The notes under the pieces are model-generated. The model did not search any database and had not been told where the DNA came from. It saw only the letters and a list, made by a program, of their open reading frames with translations. This document shows positions 6,834 through 11,781 of a stretch of DNA of 11,781 nt, piece after piece; the stretch's first letter is position 1, and every line of letters begins with the position of its first letter. This DNA is from Candidatus Rhabdochlamydia sp. Its GTDB lineage: Bacteria > Chlamydiota > Chlamydiia > Chlamydiales > Rhabdochlamydiaceae. A program made the position numbers and the translations under genes. The DNA is taken from assembly GCA_030044075.1 (NCBI GenBank), contig JASHWM010000211.1, forward strand, positions 1 to 11,781. Direction: 5' to 3'.

Positions 6834-8528
6834 TTAGGCCACTTCGTTTGCGGCTTGTTCCGCCAAATACCGGTCAAGGACCAATCTGTTGTAGATCGCT
6901 TCGATGAGCTCAACATGATTTCGGTTCACTTGAAAAGGGATCTCTGCAGGAAGGGATGTGTCTTCCTCATCTTCTTCAAGAGCTTTCAGCCGCTGCGCTT
7001 CATTGTGCTGATCGATCTTATAGAGGAAATATCCCTGAGATAGGATCCAAGGGATCCCGATCGCAAGGGTCATGATGACCGGCAGCGTGCCAAAGGAGAA
7101 GACCGACATGGAAACAAAGGCCGCGACAATGGCCGCAACTCCAATCACAATGCTTATTTTTGCGATCAACTCGTCATATTTTCCAAGCTGCATGTTCTCA
7201 CCTTCTTTCCACAAGTAATATGCATCAAGAAGGAGCATAGAAAGGCCCATGGCAATGAACATCGCAGGGATAATAAAGGCAGCTAATGGGCCTGTAAGGA
7301 CGATCCCCAAGATCATAGCGATAGCGCCGAAGAGGACAATTGCAATAATAACCCCCGCCTTAGTATTTTCGCTTTTCTTCGCACTTGCAATGATCGCGTT
7401 AACCTCGTCTGTAAGCTCTCCGATCCTCCGGTTATAATCTTCTTCCGTAAATTCATGTTTTCGAAGGTCGAGTTCCTGTACGTCCTGCAAAATCCCTTTG
7501 ATCTTTGTAACGCTCTCTTTTCCAAAGTAGGCGTTTAGCTCCAGGTCCTTTCTTTCTTGCACAATGTAAGAAATTGCAGAAGCTGCCATCTCTTTGTAGA
7601 AACTCGCTCGGATTTCGTCTGTCATTTCCCTGCCAAGAACATTGATGCTGTAGGCTTCCAGCATATCATCGATAATCATTTCCAGTTCTTCGTCTGTCGC
7701 ATTGTTCAGACCTTCCCCATAGGAATCCTTGTTCATCTTAATGAACGCTTTCAGGTTCTCGAGGGCAAATTTTTGTCCATTTCGGATCAGTTCATGATCT
7801 TGGAACTTGTCGTAGAATGTCCTGATCTCGTCAGTGCCGCGGAAGGCAAACATTCTTTTTTGCAAGAACTCCAGCTGATCGTGCGGATCTGCATTCCCTT
7901 TCATTTCCTTTACAAATTGATTACGGCAGCGGATCTGCATGGATTGGACTGCGATCATAAAGACAAAGCAGATGACAAAGAGGATCATCGAAGCTGTGAT
8001 CGTCCAAAAAGCCGCCCGCCCGAGCAAGGTAGGTGCGCTAGCACCTATAGTGCTGCCCGTCAATGTCGATGCAATCGACAGAAAACGGGCCGCAGTAAAT
8101 CCGATACCTCCAGTAAGCTGGAATGTTGATTTTGCAATCCCAAGGCGGCTTTCTGCAAGACCGTTCTGATAACCGACCTTCTCATAATACGAGCCATATG
8201 TCGAGTATTTGACGATCCCTATCGCGCCCCCCGGAATGTTAAGCGCCGAAGAAAGGCCCATGCTCGCCGTCGCAGGAGAGGATGCTACCACCGGGCTTAG
8301 GCCGAAGGCCTCTCGCAATAGGGTAGACCAGTCTGTCACGTTGTCATTGATTCCCAAAACAACACCTCCGATCGGAGGAGCTGGGGCTTTTGCAGGAGAA
8401 ATTCTGAAATGAAAAAGGTCATAAACAGTCTTGACATTGCGATCTGACTCGCTCAAGTCTGTCCTAACAGGTTCCAAGGGGACCTGGAACTCGTGGTTCA
8501 GGGAAAGGCTGCTTGAAGAAGAAGCCAT
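6834..8528 (-). CDS. Multi-pass membrane protein of unknown function (Inc-like candidate)
   Basis: I do not recognise this 564-residue protein. The N-terminus is Ser-rich (SSSSS at 3-7) without a Sec signal. Residues 80-170 are Gly/Ala/Ser-rich and mildly hydrophobic. A first strong membrane segment lies at about 173-195. A charged, mostly helical region (about 205-385) follows with many Glu/Lys and few Pro. Two closely spaced hydrophobic pairs come next: about 391-413 with 414-437, and about 458-478 with 481-503. The tail is acidic (EEDEED near 519-523) then helical. Back-to-back hydrophobic hairpins without a signal peptide are the hallmark of chlamydial inclusion-membrane proteins, so an Inc-type secreted effector is a reasonable guess, but an ordinary inner-membrane protein is equally possible. 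ATG 8528 is supported by AAAGG (8536-8540) 7 bases upstream. xerD follows 47 bases downstream with no terminator between, so they may share a transcript. Confidence 0.85.
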   Translation of the reverse strand: MASSSSSLSLNHEFQVPLEPVRTDLSESDRNVKTVYDLFHFRISPAKAPAPPIGGVVLGINDNVTDWSTLLREAFGLSPVVASSPATASMGLSSALNIPGGAIGIVKYSTYGSYYEKVGYQNGLAESRLGIAKSTFQLTGGIGFTAARFLSIASTLTGSTIGASAPTLLGRAAFWTITASMILFVICFVFMIAVQSMQIRCRNQFVKEMKGNADPHDQLEFLQKRMFAFRGTDEIRTFYDKFQDHELIRNGQKFALENLKAFIKMNKDSYGEGLNNATDEELEMIIDDMLEAYSINVLGREMTDEIRASFYKEMAASAISYIVQERKDLELNAYFGKESVTKIKGILQDVQELDLRKHEFTEEDYNRRIGELTDEVNAIIASAKKSENTKAGVIIAIVLFGAIAMILGIVLTGPLAAFIIPAMFIAMGLSMLLLDAYYLWKEGENMQLGKYDELIAKISIVIGVAAIVAAFVSMSVFSFGTLPVIMTLAIGIPWILSQGYFLYKIDQHNEAQRLKALEEDEEDTSLPAEIPFQVNRNHVELIEAIYNRLVLDRYLAEQAANEVA

Positions 8529-8571
8529 TTTATTACCTTTAATTATTAATAACTAATTTTTAGAAGTATTA

Positions 8572-8577
8572 ATTATA
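8572..8577 (-). promoter_or_regulatory. Possible -10 element for the 6834-8528 gene
   Basis: On the minus strand this reads TATAAT, 43 bases before ATG 8528, in a very AT-rich 95-bp spacer after adk. No good -35 sits at 16-18 bases (only T-rich matches such as TTTATT), so this is a weak call; such hexamers arise by chance in AT-rich DNA. Confidence 0.3.
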
Positions 8578-8623
8578 ATATAAAAAAATTAATAATAAAA
8601 TAGCTTTATAAGAAATAATTTAA

Positions 8624-9253
8624 TTAACTATAGCTCAATATGTTGGCCATGCTGGAAAGGACGTCCCTGAGAACCTCCATAGGCCTTTGGTCCGCATTGC
8701 ACTTGTGGATGACCTTCTCGGGGAAGCATTTAAGAAGCTGAAGTGTCTCTTTTTCATAGACTTCCATTCGTTTTCTCAAAACCCCTTCATCGGCGTCGTC
8801 CATTCTTTTTTCAATGATGGCCCTTTTTTGCAGCCTTTTGATAAGTCCTTCAATATTTGGCATTTCGAAAACAAGGACCGCCAGGATGTTTAGATAGGGC
8901 CGGGTAAGCTCGACCTGGGTCGGGGTACGGGGAATCCCATCGAGCAAAAGGAGCTGTTTTTTAGGGAAATAACGGTTTGTGGCGATGAGCCCATTCACAT
9001 AATGGTGCCAGATCTGGATGGTGACTTCGTCAGGCACGAGGAATCCCCTGCCTGCATAGCTTTGGAAAAGCTTCCCAGCCCCTGAATCAGGCGCAAGGCC
9101 CCGGAAAATATCTCCGGAAGACAAGTGAATATGGTTGCCGGCAGTGGCAAGGACCCTGCCGACCGTCCCCTTCCCTGCTCCAGGAGGGCCGAACAATAAC
9201 ACGGCAGAGTAGGGTTCGCTATCATTAAGTATTTGGCTTTCTGTAGTTTGCAT
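8624..9253 (-). CDS. adk: Adenylate kinase, short-LID form
   Basis: Nucleoside monophosphate kinase catalysing ATP + AMP to 2 ADP in the cytoplasm. Numbered from ATG 9253 (209 residues): P-loop GPPGAGKGT at 22-30 with Lys28; AMP-binding LSSGDIFR with Arg51; GFLVPDE near 70-76; DGIPRTPTQ at 105-113 with Arg109 (usual form DGFPR); and LID-flanking arginines 144 and 150 around RAIIEKRMDD, followed by RKRMEVYEKET. The LID is reduced to a few residues, with no four-Cys or long beta insert, so this is the short form. An in-frame TTG at 9265 would add four residues. ATG 9253 is preferred because GGGGGA lies about 6 bases upstream and the promoter places the transcript start near 9268. Adenylate kinase is the best fit; a related UMP/CMP-type kinase is less likely. 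It is transcribed divergently from the 9422 gene. Confidence 0.88.
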   Translation of the reverse strand: MQTTESQILNDSEPYSAVLLFGPPGAGKGTVGRVLATAGNHIHLSSGDIFRGLAPDSGAGKLFQSYAGRGFLVPDEVTIQIWHHYVNGLIATNRYFPKKQLLLLDGIPRTPTQVELTRPYLNILAVLVFEMPNIEGLIKRLQKRAIIEKRMDDADEGVLRKRMEVYEKETLQLLKCFPEKVIHKCNADQRPMEVLRDVLSSMANILSYS

Positions 9254-9274
9254 AATTTCCCCCAAAAATAGGAC

Positions 9275-9303
9275 ATTATAGTTTAGAAAATTTTATTAAG
9301 CAA
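9275..9303 (-). promoter_or_regulatory. Sigma70-type promoter of adk
   Basis: On the minus strand, -35 TTGCTT (9298-9303), a 17-base spacer and -10 TATAAT (9275-9280). Predicted start near 9268 leaves a short leader of about 15 bases containing the GGGGGA binding site before ATG 9253. The perfect -10 and exact spacing make this one of the best promoter matches in the window. Confidence 0.75.
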
Positions 9304-9354
9304 CAAAAGTTTTTTTCTAAACCACTAATAATCAACAAATATAATAATATTAAT

Positions 9355-9383
9355 TTGATAAATTAATTAAAATAATGTAAAAT
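9355..9383 (+). promoter_or_regulatory. Sigma70-type promoter of the 9422-10729 gene
   Basis: -35 TTGATA (9355-9360), a 17-base spacer and -10 TAAAAT (9378-9383), each one mismatch from consensus. Predicted start is near 9390, giving about 30 bases of leader. The region is very AT-rich, so chance matches are more likely than usual, but both hexamers and spacing agree. The -35 boxes of this and the adk promoter are about 50 bp apart. Confidence 0.6.
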
Positions 9384-9421
9384 TATATTAAATGAATAAT
9401 AAATTAGGTTAAAAAGATATT

Positions 9422-10729
9422 ATGGCAACTACTCTACAGAAGGCCGGTCAATCGGCATTTGCACAAAGCCAGCCGCAAGAGCAAATTAATAAAACTACGA
9501 TCGATATTCGGCATGAGGGTACGGTAGTCAAGACAATCACCGTTTTCTTTGATGGAAGAAACCTGGCACGCGCCGGCAAATTTATGAAATATCTAGAAGA
9601 GCTTGCAAATGCCATTTATGCCGAGACACCAAAAGAAAAGCAGGAAGAATTGCTAAATGCCCTTGGTAATAGAGTTGCTATTCATAACAGCGACAAATTT
9701 ACAATTGTAATCTTGGGAAAAAATGACAAAACCATTGCCTCCTATACATTGAAAACCGAAGCTACGAAAGCTGCTTTCGCACAAGCTCACAAGGAAACCA
9801 TAAACCTGAGAACTGCTGCTATGAAAACAACGCAAGCAGGTCCTCTGAAAAAAACCACGAAAACTTCAACTTCTTCAACACCCCCCCCACCAACAACACC
9901 TGCTGCTGCTCCTAAAGCTCCTTCACCTTCTAAATCTGCTGCTCCTGTAAAAAAAGAAGAAGATTATTGGTATATAAAAGGGGCTTATTCTTTACCTCTT
10001 GATTTTACTGAATGGTGCGAAACCCTCGGTGAGATCCACGCAGATAAAACAAAACCCTTAAGCGTCCAATGGATGTCCTATGTTATAGAATGCATGTTGA
10101 AGGGATACCAGGGCATCGACTACTTGGTTTCGGGGCTTAACCACTACGTCGTCATGAAGCCGTCCAGCCTAATTTTGAATGACGTAGGCCAGTTCCTTCC
10201 CGCATTCTTTATAGCCATCCCAATTAGAATGGCAATCAACCTTGGCTTCTTCTTTCCTATCGCAGTTACTGCAGGATTCTTTCTCTTCGGTTCCTTGGTC
10301 ATTGGAGGAACCATCGATCTAGGCAAATGGGCATTTACAACTGATCCAGCAGCTATGCGTGCAAAACTTGTAGCTAAAGAGGAAAAATATGCAAGAGCTG
10401 CTAAGCAAGCACGTGACGAACGCGAAGCCTTTGATAAATCCACATCTGCAGGAGTAACACCGGCTGCTTCAAGCACATCTAGCAGTTCTGGCAACAGCCC
10501 TGCTCTAAGTCCATCTTCTTCTGGTAATTTGTCATCTACGAGTCCTGCTCGACCTAGTGTTCCTTCTTTCTCATCTTCAGCCATCGATGACGAAGATGAT
10601 GACAATGGTTCCCCACGTCTCCTTGATAAGCGACTGTTGAAGCCAAAAGGCGGCTCCAGCTCCCTTCAAGTAGGAACGCACTCTGGTTCCACATCCGGAA
10701 CGGAAAGCGACTCGGATGATGACAACTAA
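9422..10729 (+). CDS. Unknown protein with bilobed hydrophobic patch and Ser-rich acidic tail (Inc-like candidate)
   Basis: I do not recognise this 435-residue protein. Regions in order: a compact alpha/beta-looking domain at about 25-125 (TTIDIRHEGTVVKTITVFF; later KFTIVILGKNDKTIASYTL); a Thr/Pro/Ala/Ser linker at about 135-177 with four consecutive Pro; an aromatic-rich part at about 180-255; one long hydrophobic stretch at about 259-297 broken near RM/N, compatible with two membrane passes; a charged helix at 306-338; a Ser-rich segment at about 341-388; and acidic runs DDEDDDN (389-395) and SDSDDDN at the C-terminus. There is no Sec signal. A central hydrophobic hairpin between soluble ends resembles chlamydial Inc proteins, which is inference. 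ATG 9422 follows the promoter by about 40 bases but has only a weak, A-rich binding site. Codon choice looks more AT-biased than in the pump genes. Codons 154-156 include an 8-C tract discussed separately. Confidence 0.85.
   Translation: MATTLQKAGQSAFAQSQPQEQINKTTIDIRHEGTVVKTITVFFDGRNLARAGKFMKYLEELANAIYAETPKEKQEELLNALGNRVAIHNSDKFTIVILGKNDKTIASYTLKTEATKAAFAQAHKETINLRTAAMKTTQAGPLKKTTKTSTSSTPPPPTTPAAAPKAPSPSKSAAPVKKEEDYWYIKGAYSLPLDFTEWCETLGEIHADKTKPLSVQWMSYVIECMLKGYQGIDYLVSGLNHYVVMKPSSLILNDVGQFLPAFFIAIPIRMAINLGFFFPIAVTAGFFLFGSLVIGGTIDLGKWAFTTDPAAMRAKLVAKEEKYARAAKQARDEREAFDKSTSAGVTPAASSTSSSSGNSPALSPSSSGNLSSTSPARPSVPSFSSSAIDDEDDDNGSPRLLDKRLLKPKGGSSSLQVGTHSGSTSGTESDSDDDN
9881..9888 (+). repeat. Poly-C tract (8 C) inside the coding sequence
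   Basis: Eight consecutive C encode part of the Pro run in the linker of the 9422-10729 protein. Reading by hand, loss of one C leads to a stop after about 22 further codons of mostly Leu, and gain of one C leads to a stop after about 8 further codons. Both fall before the hydrophobic region. Poly-C/G tracts are known slippage switches in chlamydial pmp genes; the role here is inferred. Confidence 0.6.
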
Positions 10730-10805
10730 CAAGGTATTCAATATTAACCAGATATAAAATTTTTAGGATTAAATTATTAATTTATAACTTTTAAGCTGGT
10801 GTTAA

Positions 10806-10834
10806 TTGTTTTTAATGGTTTTGTAATGTATAAT
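10806..10834 (+). promoter_or_regulatory. Sigma70-type promoter of the small coiled-coil gene
   Basis: -35 TTGTTT (10806-10811), a 17-base spacer and a perfect -10 TATAAT (10829-10834). Predicted start is near 10841, 27 bases before ATG 10868. The leader contains AGG about 7 bases before the start codon. With the terminator downstream this makes a self-contained transcription unit. Confidence 0.7.
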
Positions 10835-10867
10835 ATTAGTATAGGCGCAAGTTATCATTAGGTTAAT

Positions 10868-11080
10868 ATGACAGAAAAAGAATTGTTAAATAAAATAGCA
10901 GTCTTAGAAAGTAAAGTAGATTACCTAGAGACAGAGCTGTCTCATTTAGATACTATGCTCGTTTCATGCGGCTTTTCGCAAGGGGTCCAGACCCTTAAAG
11001 AGACGATCAGTGAGATCATGGCTGAAAACCCTGATATCGCGACCCAGCAAAAGAACCCTAACTCTATCGACTTGCTCTAA
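10868..11080 (+). CDS. Small coiled-coil protein of unknown function
   Basis: A 70-residue soluble protein with no signal peptide or membrane segment. Residues 6-31 show an uninterrupted a/d heptad pattern: L6, I10, L13, V17, L20, L24, L27, L31 (spacing 4-3-4-3-4-3-4), a near-ideal coiled coil of almost four heptads. There is one Cys (33). A second amphipathic helix at about 37-53 (GVQTLKETISEIMAEN) follows, then a polar tail. The short, coiled-coil build recalls SlyX-like proteins, but I see no diagnostic SlyX residues and make no assignment. The gene has its own promoter (TATAAT 34 bases upstream), an AGG binding site and a strong terminator 34 bases after the stop, which argues that it is genuinely expressed despite its size. 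A role as a dimerising adaptor or chaperone subunit would be a guess. Confidence 0.8.
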   Translation: MTEKELLNKIAVLESKVDYLETELSHLDTMLVSCGFSQGVQTLKETISEIMAENPDIATQQKNPNSIDLL

Positions 11081-11113
11081 AATTTCTCCTATATAGTAAA
11101 AATTTCTCCCGTT

Positions 11114-11144
11114 GCCGCCTTCTTCGGAAGGTGGCTTTTTTTTT
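11114..11144 (+). terminator. Rho-independent terminator with UUCG tetraloop
   Basis: A 9-bp stem pairs GCCGCCTTC (11114-11122) with GAAGGTGGC (11127-11135), with one G-U pair, closing a C(UUCG)G tetraloop, one of the most stable RNA loops. Nine T follow (11136-11144). It terminates the coiled-coil gene just before the ferredoxin promoter. Confidence 0.95.
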
Positions 11145-11147
11145 GCA

Positions 11148-11176
11148 TTGATTTTTTCCAAATTTTAGGCTTTAAT
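11148..11176 (+). promoter_or_regulatory. Probable promoter of the ferredoxin / Fe-S carrier operon
   Basis: -35 TTGATT (11148-11153), a 17-base spacer and -10 TTTAAT (11171-11176), starting right after the terminator's T run. Predicted start is near 11183. The leader ends in AAGAGG, and CTCTT just before it could pair with AAGAG in a 5-bp hairpin over the binding site; that pairing is weak. Confidence 0.55.
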
Positions 11177-11216
11177 GACCCCCAAAACAATTATCTGCTC
11201 TTAAGAAGAGGAAAAA

Positions 11217-11480
11217 ATGGGCAAACTAGTATTTGAAAATTCCGGCGAAGAACACCTGCTCGAGGATGGGGCCCCCATCGCTGAGACCTGCGAAGAGGCC
11301 GGAGTCCCTTTCGCCTGTACGGAAGGCATCTGCGGGACATGTGTCATTGAAGTCATCGAAGGGATGGACAACCTGTCCAGTTTCACTCAGGAAGAACAAG
11401 ACTTCCTTGGAGAGCAGAACACCGAACGGCTCGCCTGCCAGTGCAAGATCAAGGGCGGCTGTGTGAAAATCACTTTTTAA
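11217..11480 (+). CDS. 2Fe-2S ferredoxin (plant/adrenodoxin-type fold)
   Basis: Small cytoplasmic electron carrier of 87 residues, a usual length for this type. The cluster ligands are Cys34, Cys39, Cys42 (C-x4-C-x2-C within ACTEGICGTC) and Cys74 (LACQC), the standard C-x4-C-x2-C-xn-C signature of beta-grasp 2Fe-2S ferredoxins. Cys25 and Cys76 are additional and not needed. The segment SSFTQEEQDFL before the last ligand is typical of bacterial ferredoxins with a short helix there. The start has a good binding site (AAGAGG about 6 bases upstream). The Fe-S carrier gene follows after 17 bases, so the two are probably an operon and this protein may donate electrons in cluster assembly, or may serve a reductase elsewhere. 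The physiological partner cannot be read from the sequence. Confidence 0.94.
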   Translation: MGKLVFENSGEEHLLEDGAPIAETCEEAGVPFACTEGICGTCVIEVIEGMDNLSSFTQEEQDFLGEQNTERLACQCKIKGGCVKITF

Positions 11481-11497
11481 TATAAGGGAAGAGATAT

Positions 11498-11781
11498 ATG
11501 GAAACAAAAGAAAAACAAATTTCTCGTCAAATGACTATTGATGAAATCTTCTCAAGATTTCCTCACAAAAGCCAAAAGCTGGCCGCAGAGATCAGCAATA
11601 CAGGACTTAACTGTGTCGGATGCCAGGCTTCTACATGGGAAACCATCGAAGCAGGCATGCTCGGGCATGGTTTTAGCGAAGAAGAGATCGATGGTCTCGT
11701 CGAGCGTCTCAATGCAATCCTGGACGAAACGGTCGATCTTTCAACGATCAACCTGACAAAAAGGGCCGCAGCCAAATATCG
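11498..11781 (+). CDS. DUF1858-like domain joined to an A-type Fe-S carrier (HesB/IscA), 3' truncated
   Basis: The 94 visible residues run off the window. After a short polar leader, residues about 12-75 match the DUF1858 pattern: MTIDEIFSRFP, GLNCVGCQAS with Cys39 and Cys42, ETIEAGMLGHGFSEEEI, then VERLNAIL. This small domain often sits on redox or Fe-S proteins. Residues about 84-94 (INLTKRAAAKY) look like the opening strand and helix of A-type carriers (typical start I-x-L-T-x-x-A-A), so the missing part is expected to carry the three carrier cysteines. The start ATG 11498 follows AGGGAAGAG by about 5 bases; a second ATG at 11531 is less well placed. The 17-base gap to ferredoxin supports co-transcription and a role in Fe-S cluster delivery. 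The DUF1858 call is good; the carrier call rests on 11 residues. Confidence 0.8.
   Translation, partial: METKEKQISRQMTIDEIFSRFPHKSQKLAAEISNTGLNCVGCQASTWETIEAGMLGHGFSEEEIDGLVERLNAILDETVDLSTINLTKRAAAKY

Noticed and set aside
5890..8528. xerD plus the adjacent unknown gene as an integrated mobile element
   Set aside because: The recombinase has full Xer-type length and motifs, and I found no flanking direct repeats, tRNA target, excisionase or cargo genes; a housekeeping XerD is simpler.
9949..9955. A7 run in the 9422-10729 gene as a second slippage site
   Set aside because: Runs of six to seven A are common in AT-rich coding DNA (another lies at 5882-5888); nothing marks this one as special.
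10744..10812. TTAACCAG / CTGGTGTTAA pairing as a terminator after the 9422-10729 gene
   Set aside because: The arms are about 44 bases apart, the match has a bulge, and the second arm overlaps the -35 of the next promoter. I see no convincing terminator there.

Overview
The window reads like a bacterial chromosome segment, most likely from an environmental member of the Chlamydiota (Parachlamydia/Waddlia/Criblamydia type). I infer this from three things: moderately GC coding regions set between very AT-rich spacers; two unrecognised multi-pass or bilobed-hydrophobic proteins that resemble inclusion-membrane (Inc-like) proteins; and housekeeping genes (xerD, adk, 2Fe-2S ferredoxin, Fe-S carrier) interspersed with them. 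I cannot run a search, so the taxon is an inference, not a demonstrated fact.

Layout. Positions 1-190 hold the tail of an unidentified gene and a strong hairpin terminator. Positions 297-5915 (+) are a tight three-gene operon for a complete tripartite RND efflux pump, in the order outer-membrane TolC-like lipoprotein, periplasmic adaptor lipoprotein, RND transporter. The junctions are one base and a 4-base overlap, so the three are probably translated together. The pump gene runs 26 bp into a convergent xerD-type recombinase (5890-6786, -). Upstream of xerD on the same strand is a 564-residue multi-pass membrane protein of unknown function (6834-8528). Then comes a compact adenylate kinase (8624-9253, -).

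A 168-bp AT-rich spacer separates adk from a divergent gene (9422-10729, +) for a 435-residue protein. That protein has a bilobed hydrophobic patch, a Pro/Ser-rich linker containing an 8-C tract, and an acidic tail. The spacer carries a well-matched sigma70-type promoter for each direction. Next come a 70-residue coiled-coil protein with its own promoter and a textbook terminator (UUCG tetraloop), and an iron-sulfur pair: a 2Fe-2S ferredoxin followed 17 bases later by a gene, cut by the window end, that joins a DUF1858-like domain to the start of an A-type (HesB/IscA) carrier.

Functionally the window contains an export system (pump), chromosome-dimer resolution (XerD), nucleotide balance (Adk), electron transfer and Fe-S delivery (ferredoxin plus carrier), and two candidate host-interface membrane proteins. 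I found no CRISPR array, insertion sequence, tRNA or rRNA. The observations most worth following are the poly-C tract in the 9422-10729 gene, where slippage in either direction would cut off the membrane segment, and the perfect inverted repeat between the two possible start codons of xerD.
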